From Ovis canadensis (taxonomy: Eukaryota > Chordata > Mammalia > Artiodactyla > Bovidae): 64,000 nt of DNA. Made by a program: the position numbers and the translations under genes. The notes beneath the pieces were generated by a model. The model was given only the letters and a program-made list of their open reading frames with translations, searched no databases and was not told where the DNA came from. The stretch lies in NCBI RefSeq assembly GCF_042477335.2, contig NC_091255.1, forward strand, positions 17,462,501-17,526,500, written 5' to 3'. This document shows positions 12,583 to 23,837 of the stretch, one piece after another (the first letter of the stretch is position 1; every line of letters starts with the position of its first letter).

Positions 12583-13979
12583 TTTGGACTCTTTTGTTGA
12601 CTATGATGGCTACTCCATTTCTTCTAAGGGATTCTTTCCCACAGTAGTAGATATAATGGTCATCTGAGTTAAATTCACCCATTCCAGTCCATTTTAGTTT
12701 GCCGATTCCTAAACTGTCGATGTTCATTCTTGCCATCTCCTGTTTGACCACTTATAATTTGTCTTGGTTCATGGACCTAAGATTCCTGATTCCCATGCAA
12801 TACTGTTCTTTACAGCATTGGACTTTACTTCCATCATCAGTCACATCCACAACTTGGTGTTGTTTTTGCTTTGGCTCTGTCTCTTCATTCTTTCTGGAGT
12901 TATTTCTCCATTGATCTCCAGTAGCGTATTGGGTACTTACCAACCTGGGTAGGTATATCTTTCAGTGTCATATCTTTTTGCCTTTTCATATTGTTCATGG
13001 GGCTCTCAAGGCAAGAATACTGAAGTGGTTTGCCATTCCCTTCTCCAGTGGACCACGTTTTGTCAGAACTCTCCACCATGATCCATCTGTCTTGGGTGGC
13101 CCTGCAAGGCATGGCTCATAGCTTCATTGAGTTAGACAAGGTTAGTTTTCTGTCATTGTGGTTTTCAGTCTGTCTGCCTTCTGATGGAGAATGATAAGAG
13201 GCTCATGGAAGCTTCCTGATGGGAGAGACTGACTGAGGGGGGAGATGGGTCTTATTCTGATGGGTGGAGCCTGCTCAGTAAATCTTTAATCCAATTTTCT
13301 GTTGATGGGTGAGGCTGTGTTCCCTCCCTGTTATCAGACCTGAGGCCAAACTATGGTGGAGGTAATGAAGATAATGGCAATCTCCTTCAAAAGATCCCAT
13401 GCACACACTACTACTCTCAGTGCCCGCAACCCTTCAGCAGGCCACTGCCAACACACACCCCACCGGAGATTCCTGAACACTCATGGGCAAGTCTGGGTCA
13501 GTCTCTTGTGGGGTCATTGCTCCTTTCTCCTGGGTCCTGATGCACACAAGGTTCTGTTTTTGCCCCCCAAGAGTCTGTTTCCCCAGACTCTGTGTAAGTT
13601 CTGGCAGCTCTATGATGGGGTTAATGATGACCTCCTCCAAGAGGGCTTATGCCATACCCAGGTCTGCTGCACCCAGCGCTGCTGCCCTTGTAGCAGGCCA
13701 CTGCTAAACCAGACCTCCACAGGAGACACTCAAGCACAGTTCTGTCTCAGTCTCTGTGGGGTCTCTGGGTCCTGGTGCACACAAGGTATATTTGAGCCCT
13801 CTGAACGTCTCTGGCAAGTATGGGGTTTGATTATAAACGTGATTTCCTCCCTCCTACCATTTTGTGAGGCTTCTCCTTTGCCCTTCTCCTTTGCTCCAGA
13901 GGCTACCATCTTGCTGGGCTTTTCTGCTCTTGGAAGAGGGGTATCTCCTCACAGTCACTCCAGCCCTATGCAGCCATTC

Positions 13980-16760
13980 AAGATAAATTAGAAGTGGTTA
14001 AACAGGAGATGACAAGAGTGAACATTGATGTTTTGGGAATCAGTGAATTAAAATGACTGGAATGGGTGAATTTAACTCAGATGACCATTATATCTACTAC
14101 TGTGGGAAAGAATCCCTTAGAAGAAATGGAGTAGCCTCATAGTCAACAAAAGAGTCCAAAGTGGGTGCAATCTCAAAAATGACTGAATGATTTCTGTTCG
14201 TTTCCAAGGCAAACCATTCAACATCACATTAATCTAAGCTATGCCCCAACCAGTAATGCTGAAGAAGCTGAAGTTGAACAGCTCTGTGATGACCTACAAG
14301 ACCTTCTAGAACTAACACACAGAAAAGATGTCCTTTTCATCACAGGGAACTGGAATGCAAAAGTAGGAAGTCAAGAAATACCAGGAGTAACAGGCAAATT
14401 TGGCCTTGGAGTACAGAATGAAACAGGGCAAAGCCTAACAGAGTTTTGCGAAGAGAACATACTGGTCATAGCAAACACCCTCTTAAAACAACACCAGAAT
14501 GCGTGTTGGACATCACCAGATGGTCAATACCGAAATCAAATTGATTATATTCTTTGCAGCCAAAGATGGAGAAGCTTTATACAGTCAGCAAAAAGAAGAC
14601 CAGAAGCTGACTGTGGCTCAGATCATAAAATCTTTATTGCCAAATTCAGATTTAAATTGAATAAAGTGGGGAAAATCACTAGACCATTTAGGTGTGACCT
14701 AAATCAAATCCCCTGTGATTACACAGTGAAAGTGACAAATAGATTCAAGGGATTAGATCTGATAGACAGACTGCCTGAAGAATTAAGGACAGAGGTTTGT
14801 GGTATTGTATAGCAGGCAGTGATCAAGACCATATCCGAGAAAAGGAATTGTAAAAAGGCAAAATGGTTGTCAGAGGAGGCCTTACAAATAGCTGTGGAAA
14901 GAAGAGACACTAAATGCAAAGGAGAAAAGAAAGCTATAACCATTTGAATGCAGAGTTCTAAAGAATAGCAAGGAGAGATAAGAAAGCCTTCCTTGGTGAT
15001 CACTGCAAAGAAATAGAGGAAAACAATAGGATGGGAGGAACTAGAGATCTCTTTAAGAAAATTAGAGATACCAAAGGAACATTTCATGCAAAGATGGGCA
15101 CAATAAAGGACAGAGATTGTATGGACCTAACAGAAGCAGGAGATATTAAGAAGAGGTGGCAAGAATACACAGAAGAACTGTACAAAAAAGATCTTCATGA
15201 CCCAGAGAAGCATGTTGGTGTGATCACTCACCCAGAGCCAAACATCTTGGAATGCAAAGTCATGTGGGCCTTAGGAAGCATCTCTACAGACAAAGCTAGT
15301 GGAGGTAATGGAATTCCAGTTGAGTTATTTCAAATCCTAAAAGATGCTGCTGTGAAAGTGCTGCACTCGGTATGCCAGCAAATTTGGAAAGCTCAGCAGT
15401 GTACACAGGACTGGAAAATGTTAGTTTTCATTCCAATCCCAAAGAAAGGTAATGCCAAAGAATGTCCAAACTACCACACAATTGCACTCATCTCACAAGC
15501 TAGCAAAGTAATGATCAAAATTATTCAAGCTAGGCTTCAACAGTTCATAAACCATGAACTTCCAGATGTTCAAGCTGGATTTAGAAAGGCAGAGGAACCA
15601 GAGATCAAATTGCCAACATCCATTGGATCATCAAAAAAGCAAGAGAATACCAGAAAAACATCTACTTCTACTTTATTGATTATGCCAAAAACTTTGTGTA
15701 GATCACAACAAAGTGTGGAAAATTTTTCAAGAGATGGGAAAACAAAACCACCTTACCTTCCTCCTGGGAAACCTGTATGCATGTCAAGAAGCAACAGTTA
15801 GGACTGGACATGAAACAACAGACTGATTCCAAATTGGGAAAGGATTACATCAAGGCTGTATATTGTCATCCTTCTTATTTAACTTATATGCAGAGTACAT
15901 CATGAAAATGCTGGGCTGGATGAAGCACAAGCTGGAATCAAGATTGCTGTGAGAAATAGCAATAACCTCAGATACGCAGCTGACACCACCTTTATGGCAG
16001 AAAGCAAAGAAGAACTAAAGAGCTTCTTGATGAAAGTGAAAGAGGAAAGTGAAAAAGTTGGCTTAAAAGTCAACACTCAAAAAACAAAGATCATGGCATC
16101 CGGTCACATCACTTTATGGCAAATAAATAGGGAAACAATGGAAACAGTGACAGACTTTACTCTGAGGGGGCTCCAAAATCACTACAGATGGGGAGTGCAG
16201 CCATGAAATTAAAAGACGCTCGTTCCTTGGAAGGAAAGCTATGAGCAAGCTACTCAGCATATTAAAAAGCAGAGACATTACATTGCCAACAAAGGTCCAC
16301 CTAGTCAAAGCTATGGTTTTTCCAGTAGTCATGTATGGATGTGAGAGTTGGACTATAAAGAAAGCAGAGCACTGAAGAATTGACGCTCTTGAACTGTGGT
16401 GTTGGAGAAGACTCTTGAGAGCCCCTTGAACTGCAAGGAGATCAAACCAGTCAATCCTAAAGGAAATCAGTCCTGAATATTCATTGGAAGGACTGATGCT
16501 GAAGCTGAAACTCCAATACTTTGACCATATGATGAGAGGAACTGACTTCTTGGAAAAGACCCTGATGCTTAGAAAGATTGAAGGCATGAGGAGAAGGGGA
16601 AGACAGAGGATGAGATGGTTGGATGGCATCACCAACTTGATGGGCATGAGTTTGAGCAAGGTACGGGATTAGGTGATGGACAAGGAAGCCTGGTGTGCTG
16701 CAGTCCATGGGGTCACAAAGAGTTGGACACGACTAAATGACTGAACTGAACTGAACATAG
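13980..16760 (+). mobile_element. BovB LINE, main segment of the interrupted plus-strand copy
   Basis: This continues the element begun at 9440. The endonuclease region is at 13990-14790 (broken), the RT region at about 14950-16250, and the 3' end finishes with the 'ctgaactgaactgaac' tail at about 16756. The longest surviving frame is 15031-15801. Many stops and shifts are present, including after 'AGFRK' near 15590. With the minus-strand copy it forms a large imperfect inverted repeat. Confidence 0.9.
15031..15801 (+). pseudogene. BovB reverse transcriptase remnant
   Basis: A 256-residue fragment of the BovB RT with recognisable N-terminal RT blocks ('KASGGNGIPVELF', 'FIPIPKKGNAKECPNYHTIA'). 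It goes out of frame before the catalytic YADD block, which reappears mutated ('RYAADTTFMAES') in the frame at 15949-16206. Non-functional. Confidence 0.85.
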
Positions 16761-17158
16761 GTAGCCAAATATTTCTCCAGGAAAGCTGGCTTTATTCAGG
16801 ATCAGCAAAGAATCGCAATTCAGTGCCAGCACCCACCATTAGCAATATGCATGTCCCCTGTGGGAAGGGAAAAGAATGTAGAGAGAGAAATGAGGCTGGA
16901 AGTCTGCAGTAAACAGAGGTCATGGCTTTTCATTGCTTGAGACCATGCCAGGAAAGAAGAGGAGATTTTCTTCTTCCTATTGGGCTCTGTGATGGTCACA
17001 GCATTTGAAAGCTCCCCCTTCTGGTCTCTCAACTGTATTTAACTGAAGTTTCTGTTTATCAGTCTTTACACAAACATTTATTGAACACCCACAATGGGCC
17101 AAGTACAGTAAGTCCAAAACAATAAGCCACGTTGTAGTCAATTTATAATACAGATTTA
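16761..17158. other. No gene recognised
   Basis: Intergenic sequence between the BovB tail and a CHR SINE; nothing recognised. Confidence 0.5.
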
Positions 17159-17410
17159 TTGGGACTTTCCTGGTGATCCAATGGTTAAGAATCTACCAGG
17201 CAATTCAAGGGACATGAATTCTATCCCTGGTCAGGGAACTAAGCTCCCAGGTGCCACAGGGCAACTGAGCCTACATCTGCTGAGCCTGATATCTCTAGAG
17301 CCCATGCTCTAAGATAAGAAGCCTGCCAAATGTAACTAGAAAAGCCTCTGCATAGCTGCAACAAATACCCAGTGCAGCCAAAATGAGAAAACAAAAAGTA
17401 AAAAAATACA
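17159..17410 (+). mobile_element. CHR/tRNA-Glu SINE
   Basis: It starts with the tRNA-derived head 'gggactttcctggtgatcca', continues through 'cagggaactaagctcccagg' and 'agaaaagcctctgcatagctg', and ends in an A-rich tail at about 17405. Confidence 0.85.
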
Positions 17411-17890
17411 ACAGATTTTATCATCCACAATAGTGCTCTAAGGAATCTGCTTTGGGTTGAAATGTGTTTACAAACAATTACATGCCTTAAGAGGAGAAAT
17501 ATATAAGGTAGAAGATATAAAGTTTTTTTAAATTGAAAACCAAATCAGAATAATAATGAATTAATCCAGGTGATTTAATTAGTCACTGTTAATAATGTTA
17601 CAGTTAGTGACATCTGACAGTCCAAGAGGTGGATAAGACCTATTCTCTTCCCTAGCATCAACTCATGCTATCTTAATGAGTGGTTGGTTTTTAAAATGGA
17701 ATGAAGCTCTAAATTTGGGAGAATTCACATTTTTAAAATCTGTACCTCTTGTGTTTGGTTGAAGCCAGAGCTTCAGATAGTGTTTTCCTAAGTTCTTACT
17801 AAGTAGAAATATTTGTAACAAAAGAACTCAGATCATCCTGGAAGTCTCATGTAGAATGGGAAACTCTATCAAAGAAATCACAGTTTTTAC
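17411..17890. other. No gene recognised
   Basis: AT-rich intergenic sequence; nothing recognised. Confidence 0.5.
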
Positions 17891-17891
17891 T

Positions 17892-18725
17892 GTGATTGTT
17901 GTCATTGTTCAGTTGCTAAGTCAGGTCCAACTCTTTCGGACCTCATGAATTATAGCATGCCAGGCTCCTCTGCCCTCCACTATCTCCTGGAGTTTACTCA
18001 AAACATGTCCATTGAGTTAATAATGCTGTCAGGCCATCTCCTCATCCTCTGCTGCCTCCTTCACCTCTGGCCTTCAATCTTCCCCAGCATCAGGGTCTTT
18101 TCCAATGAGTCAGTTGTTCACAACAGGTGACCAAAGTGTTGGAGCTTCGGCTTCAGCATCAGTCCTTCCAATGAGTATTCAGGGTTGATTTCCTTTAGGA
18201 TGGACTGGTTGGATCTCCTTGCTGTCCAAGGGACTCTCAAGAGTCTTCTTGAACACCGCAATTTGAAAACATCAATTCTACAGCACTCAGCCTTTTTTAT
18301 GGTCCAGCTGTCACATCTGTACATGACTACTAGAAAAACCATAGCTTTGACCATATGGACCCTTGCTGGGAATGTCATGTCTTTGCTTTTTAATACACTT
18401 TCTAGGTTTGTCATAGCTTTCCTTCCAAGGAGAAAGCATCTTTTAATTTCATGGCTGCAGTCACTTTCCATAGGGATTTTGGAGCCCAAGAAAATAAAAT
18501 CTGTCACTGCTTCCACTTTTCCCCCTTCTATTTGCCATGAAGTGATGGGATCAGATGCCTTGATCTTATTTTTTTGAATGTTGAGTGTTAAACCATATTT
18601 TTCACTCTCCTCTTTCACCTTCATTAAGAGGCTCTTTAGTTTGTCTTCACTTTCTGCCATGAGACGGGTATCATCTGCAAATCTGAGGTTGTTATTTCTC
18701 CCGGCAGTCTTGAGTCCAGGTTGTG
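17892..18725 (-). mobile_element. BovB LINE, 5'-truncated
   Basis: The antisense BovB 3' end runs from 'cattgttcagttgctaagtc' (about 17905) to the region encoding the catalytic RT block ('FADDT' on the minus strand near 18670). The longest open piece is 18118-18783, of which only the part left of 18725 is BovB. Confidence 0.9.
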
Positions 18726-19270
18726 ATTCATTGAGCCCACCAAGATTATAAAACCACCAATCTGACTCTGACTGATTCATCACAATACAATAAAAAAATG
18801 CATTTCTTGTACTAGTCCTTGTATAAAAGGAGGGATTTTATTGAATAATAATTCATATGTAAATAGTACTAGAGCTTTAAAAATGGTGCATTAGAATTGC
18901 ATATGGATGAGGAATTAATCTTGGAATCTGGTTGACAAAATAAAAGAGTTTACAAGGTTTGTTTCCAATGTCTTATATAAACATTTTCTCATCTATGATG
19001 TTGTCCAAGTTAAGAACAATTAATTCTTTTTTAAAAATGAAACTGTTAAACCAGTTGTCTGGTGATGTTGTGAGACAGAACTGTTTATTGTACTGACAAG
19101 AGCAGTGAAACTCAAAGTCAGTGGTTCTCAAAACTGTGGCCTAAGATAAGCAGCGTCAGCGTTAACTAAGAACTTGTTTGAAATGTGAATCCTCAGGCTC
19201 CACCCAAGACCCACCAAATAAAAAACTCTGCTCGGGAGTTTCTGAGTTTTAACTTCATCTCCAGGTGATT
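18726..19270. other. No gene recognised
   Basis: Intergenic sequence; nothing recognised. Confidence 0.5.
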
Positions 19271-19271
19271 C

Positions 19272-19548
19272 TACTGGGCTTTGCAGGTGGCTCAGTGGTA
19301 AAGAACCCGCCTGCAATACAGGAGATGAGGGTTCAATCTCTGGGTCAGGAAGATGCTCTGGAGAAGCAAATAGTAACCCGCTCGAGTGTTCTTGTCTGGG
19401 AAATCCCATGGAGAGAGGAGCCAAGTGCGCTACACCCCCGTGGGATCTCAAAGAGTCAGAGATGACTAATCAACCTACATTATTATTATTTATTATATAT
19501 AATATATATTTGGACATGGGGTCGGACTTGACTTAGCGAATAAACAAC
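19272..19548 (+). mobile_element. Bov-tA SINE with an internal (ATT/TA)n block
   Basis: The tRNA-like head 'gcaggtggctcagtggtaaa' starts at about 19282. The body runs to 'caaagagtcagagatgact' (about 19468), followed by an ATT/TA microsatellite (19478-19510) and SINE-end-like 'gggtcggacttgacttagcg'. Confidence 0.8.
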
Positions 19549-19679
19549 AGCCAGGTGATTTTAATAGATGGTCAAGTGTGTGGATCACCGTTCTATGAAA
19601 TGAAATGGGTCCTTCCTAATAATCCCAGAAATGTTTCTTTTGGAGAGATTCTATCCTTTCTGATCTTGGTCTCCTAATC

Positions 19680-19957
19680 CTTGTTGCTCAGTCTCTCAGT
19701 CTTGTCCAATTCCTTGTGACACTATGAACTGCAGCACACCAGGCTTCCCTGTCCTCCATTATTTCCTGGAGTTTGCTCAAACTCATGTCCATTGAATTGG
19801 TGACTCCATTCCACCATCTCATCCTCTGTCGTCCCCTTCTCCTCCTGCCTTCAATCTTCCCCAGCATCAGGGTCTTTTCCAATAAGTCAACTCTTCGAAT
19901 CAGGTGGTCAAAGTATTGGAGCTTCAGCATCAGTTTCAGTCCTTTCAATGAATATTG
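19680..19957 (-). mobile_element. BovB 3' fragment (left arm of an inverted pair)
   Basis: Antisense BovB 3' end, from 'ttgctcagtctctcagtctt' to 'tccaatgaatatt'-type sequence at 19957. Confidence 0.9.
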
Positions 19958-20035
19958 GGATGATCCCCTGGAGGAGGAAATGGCAACCCACTCCAGTATT
20001 ATTGCCTGGAAAATCCCATGGACAGAGGAGGATTA
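19958..20035 (+). mobile_element. Bov-tA SINE fragment
   Basis: 'gatcccctggaggaggaaat' through 'cccatggacagaggag' is the middle of a Bov-tA SINE. It is wedged between two oppositely oriented BovB pieces. Confidence 0.8.
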
Positions 20036-20385
20036 GGCTACAGAGAAGACTCTTGAGAGTCCTTTGGACTACCAGGAGATTAAGCCAGTCAATCCTGAAG
20101 GAAATCAATCCTGAATATTCATTGGAAGGACTGTTCCTGAAGCTGAAGCTGATACTTTGGCCACCTGATGTGAAGAGCTGATTTATTGTAAAAGACCCTG
20201 ATGCTGGGGAAAACTGAGGGCAGAAGGAGAAGAGGGCAGCAGAGGATGAGATGATTAGAGAGCATCACTGACTCAATGGACATGAATTTGAGCAAACTCT
20301 GGGAGCTAGTGGAGGATAGAGGAGCCTGGTGTACTGCAGTCCATGGAGCTGCAGAGTTGGGCATGACTGAGGGAAAGAACAACAA
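20036..20385 (+). mobile_element. BovB 3' fragment (right arm of an inverted pair)
   Basis: Sense BovB from 'agaagactcttgagagtcc' to 'gcagagttgggcatgactga'. Its second half is complementary to 19680-19957. Confidence 0.9.
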
Positions 20386-20426
20386 ACCTAGGAGTAGAGT
20401 TTCTTGGTCATATCATAGCTCTAGGG

Positions 20427-20638
20427 GCTTCCCTGGTAGCTCAGATGGTAAAGAATCTGCCTGCAATACAGGAGACCCAGATTCGATTCCTGGGTCAGGA
20501 AGATCCCCTGGAGAAGGCAATGGCAACCCACTCCAGTATTCTTGCCTAGAGAACCCCATGGACAGAGGAGCCTGGTGGGCTATAGTCCACGGGGTCACAA
20601 AGAGTCAGACATGACTGAGCAACTAACACACACACATG
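20427..20638 (+). mobile_element. Bov-tA SINE, full length
   Basis: The complete tRNA-Glu-derived head ('ggcttccctggtagctcaga', about 20427) is followed by the canonical body and the end 'gactgagcaactaaca', then a short (CA)n tail. Confidence 0.92.
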
Positions 20639-20639
20639 A

Positions 20640-21108
20640 TAGTTCTATTCTTAGTTTTTTGAGTAACCTCCATACTATTTTCCATGTGGTTGTACCAATT
20701 TATAGTCCCACCAATAGTGCACAAGGGTTCCCCTTTTCTCTAAATCCTGGCCAACATTTGTTATTTGTGCTCTTTTGGAGTGATAAGCCATTCTGACAGC
20801 TGTGAGGTGATGTCTCAGGGTGATTTTGGTTTATATTTCCATGATGATTAACAACATTGAGCATCTTTTCATGTGCTTGTTAGCCACCTACATTTCCTCT
20901 TCAGAAAAACATCTATTAAGTTTTACAGACTTTTTCATTGAGTTGTTTGTTTTACTGAGATTGAGTTGTATGAGCTGTTTACGTATGTTTGATATTAACC
21001 CATTATCAATTCTATTATTTGCAAATATTTTCTCCTGTTCAGTAGTTGTCTTTTCATTTTATCAATGATTTCCTTTGCTGTGCACAAAGCTGTTAAGTTT
21101 AATTAGGT
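20640..21108 (-). mobile_element. L1, antisense, left part of an interrupted copy
   Basis: Antisense L1 ORF2 3' end, for example 'ctaaatcctggccaacattt' and 'gagcatcttttcatgtgctt', running to 'ttaagtttaattaggtc' at 21108. The element resumes at 23863 with the next L1 bases ('tctatttgtttatttgtgct'), so BovB sequence was inserted into it. Confidence 0.85.
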
Positions 21109-21875
21109 CAGTTCAGTTCAGTTCAGTTGCTCGGTCATGTCCAACTCTGCGATCCCACAGACTGCAGCACACCAGGCTTCTCTGTGCATCACCAACTCCT
21201 GGAGCTTATTCAAACTCAGATCCATTGAGTCGGTGATGCCATCCAACCATCTCATCACCCGTCTTCCTCTTCTCCTCTCCCTCTCAATCTTTCCCAGCAT
21301 CTGGGTCTTTTCCAAGGAGTCAGTTCCTCTCATCAGATGGCGAAAGTATTGGAGTTTCAGCTTCAGCATCAGTCCTTCCAATGAATATTCAGGACTGATT
21401 TCCTTTATGATGGACTGGTTTGATCTCCTTGCAATACAAGGGACTCTCAAGAGTCTTCTCCAACACCACAATTCAAAAGCATCAATTCTTCGGTGCTCAG
21501 CTTTCTTTATAGTCCAATTCTCACATCTGTACATAACTACTGGAAAAATCATAGCTTTGACTAGATGGACCTTTGTTGACAACATAATGTCTCTGCTTTT
21601 TATTTTAATTTTAATTTATTTATTTTAATTGGAGGCTAATTACTTTACAATATTGTGTTAGTTTTGCCATACATCAACATGAATCTGCCACGGGTTGCTG
21701 TCTAGGTTGGTCATAGCTTTGCTGCCAAGGAGCAAGCGTCTTTTAATTTAATGGCTGCAGTCACCATCTGCAGTGATTTTGGAGCCCAAGAAAATAAAAT
21801 CTGTCACTGTTTCCATTGTTTCCCCATCTGTTTGCCATGAAGTGGTGGGACTTGATGCATGAAGTGGTGGGACCT
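21109..21875 (-). mobile_element. BovB LINE, older copy inserted in L1
   Basis: It begins with the (CAGTT)n-like BovB end at 21109 and runs in antisense to about 21875. A second BovB begins there. The older copy continues for about 25 bp at 23838-23862 ('tgaatgttgagttttaagcc') before L1 returns. A short antisense L1 3' piece interrupts it at 21598-21702. Confidence 0.8.
21598..21702 (-). mobile_element. L1 3'-end fragment in BovB
   Basis: 'ttggaggctaattactttac' through 'catgaatctgccacgggt' is the antisense end of a ruminant L1. BovB resumes with 'tgctgtctaggttggtcata'. Confidence 0.75.
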
Positions 21876-23834
21876 TCAGTTCAGCTCAGTTGCTTAGCCG
21901 TGTCCGACTCTTTGTGACCCCATGAATTGCAGCATGCCAGGCCTCCCTGTCCATCACCATCTCCCGGAGTTCACCCAGACTCGCATCTATCGAGTCAGAG
22001 ATGCCATTCAGCCATCTCATCCTCTGTCGTCCCCTTCTCCTCCTGCCCCCAATCCCTCCCAGCATCAGAGTCTTCTCCAATGAGTCAACTCTTCACATGA
22101 GGTGGCCAAAGTACTGGAGCTTCAGCTTTAGCATCATTCCTTCCAAAGAAATCCCAGGACTGATCTCCTTCAGAATGGACTGGTTGGATCTCCTTGCAGT
22201 CCAAGGGACTCTCAAGAGTCTTCTCCAACACCACAGTTCAAAAGCATCAATTCTTCAGTGCTCAGCCTTCTTCACAGTCCAACTCTCACATCCAGACATG
22301 ACCACAGGAAAAACCATAGCCTTGACTAGACGGACCTTAGTCGGCAAAGTAATGTCTCTGCTTTTGAATATGCTATCTAGGTTGGTCATAACTTTTCTTC
22401 CAAGGAGTAAGCGTCTTTTAATTTCATGGCTGCAGTCACCATCTGCAGTGATTTTGGAGCCCAAAAAAATAAAGTCTGACACTGTTTCCACTGTTTCCCC
22501 ATCTATTTCCCATGAAGTGATGGGACCAGATGCCATGATCTTCGTTTTCTGAATGTGGAGCTTTAAGTCAACTTTTTCACTCTCCTCTTTCACTTTCATC
22601 AAGAGGCTTTTTAGTTCCTCTTCACTTTCTGCCATAAGGGTGGTGTCATCTGCATATCTGAGGTTATTTATATTTCTCCCAGCAATCTTGATTCCAGCTT
22701 GTGTTTCTTCCAGTCCAGCGTTTCTGATGATGTACTCTGCATAGAAGTTAAATAAGCAGGGTGACAACATACAGCCTTGACGCACTCCTTTTCCTATTTG
22801 GAACCAGTCTGTTGTTCCATGTCCAGAACTGTTGCTTCCTGCATACAGATTTCTCAAGGGGCAGGTCAGGTGGTCTGGTATTCCCATCTCTTTCAGAATT
22901 TTCCACGGTTTATTGTGATCCACACAGTCAAAGGCTTTGGCATAGTCAAGAAAGCAGAAATAGATGTTTTTCTGGAACTCTCTTGCTTTTTCCATGATCC
23001 AGCAGATGTTGGCAATTTGGTCTCTGGTTCCTCTGCCTTTTCTAAAACCAGCTTGAACATCTGGAAGTTCACGGTTCACATATTGTTGAAGCCTGGCTTG
23101 GAGAATTTTGAGCATTACTTTACTAGCATGTGAGATGAGTGTAACTGTTTGATAGTTTGAGCATTCTTTGGCATTGCCTTTCTTTGGGATTGGAATGAAA
23201 ACTGACCTTTTCCAGTCCTGTGGCCACTGCTGAGTTTTCCAAATTTGTTGGCATATTGAGTGCAGCACTTTCACAGCATCATCTTTCAGGATTTGAAATA
23301 CCTCAACTGGAATGCCATCACCTCCACTAGCTTTGTTTGTAGTGATGCTTTCTAAGGCCCACTTGACTTCACCTTCCAGGATGTCTGGCTCTAGATGAGT
23401 GATGACACCATCGTGATTATCTGGGTCGTGAAGATCTTTTTTGTATGGTTCTGTGTATTCTTGCCACCTCTTCTTAATATCTTCTGCTTCTGTTAGGTCC
23501 AGATCATTTCTGTCCTTTATCGAGCCCATCTTTGCATGAAATGTTCCCTTGGTATCACTAATTTTCTTGAACAGATCTCTAGTCTTTCCCATTCTGTTGT
23601 TTCCCTCTATTTCTTTGCATTGATCACTGAAGAAGGCTTTCTTATCTCTCCTTGCTATTCTTTGGAACTCTGCATTCATATGCTTTTATCTTTCCTTTCC
23701 TCCTTTGCTTTTCGCTTCTCTTATTTTCATAGCTATTTCTAAGGCCTCCCCAGACAGCCATTTTGCTTTTTTGCATTTCTTTTCCATGGGGATGGTCTTG
23801 ATCCCTGTCTCCTATACAATGTCACGAATCTCAT
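21876..23834 (-). mobile_element. BovB LINE, younger copy inserted in BovB
   Basis: A new BovB 3' end ('cagttcagctcagttgctta') starts at about 21875, and antisense sequence runs to about 23834, where the older BovB resumes. It is truncated within the 5' half, so the endonuclease domain is missing. It holds the least damaged RT frame in the window (22255-23679). Confidence 0.88.
22255..23679 (-). pseudogene. BovB reverse transcriptase, long open frame (474 aa)
   Basis: Most of the RT domain is open. It carries 'KASGGDGIPVEVF' (residues 116-128), 'FLDYAKAFD' (243-251, first catalytic Asp block), 'RQGCMLSP' (300-307) and the catalytic 'YADDT' (342-346). In RTE elements this enzyme copies the element RNA at a nicked target. 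It ends at an early stop (CGA to TGA type) after 'KKAEH', before the C-terminal 'RRID...RRLLRVP' segment seen in the other copies. There is no endonuclease upstream because the element is 5' truncated. It could be translated only by chance. Confidence 0.9.
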
Positions 23835-23837
23835 TCT

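Larger units (their letters stand above)
9857..13979 (-). mobile_element. BovB LINE, near full length, inserted in another BovB
   Basis: The BovB 3' end ('cagttcagttcac') starts at 9857 and the element runs rightwards in antisense. The reverse-transcriptase region lies at about 10580-11660, the endonuclease region at about 11960-12760, then a 5' leader to about 13979. The leader beyond 13130 is assigned to the element only because the target duplication encloses it. Frames are broken: the best endonuclease piece is 11962-12582 and RT pieces lie at 10581-10778 and 10927-11142. A Bov-tA SINE interrupts it at 10365-10510. The element is not functional. Confidence 0.8.

Noticed and set aside
13353-13991. 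212-codon open frame
   Set aside because: It lies within the inserted BovB leader and runs into the next BovB; no domain or coding signature.
22255-23679. A host reverse transcriptase or retron-like gene
   Set aside because: The protein is plainly BovB (RTE) RT, present in several copies here and ending at BovB boundaries.
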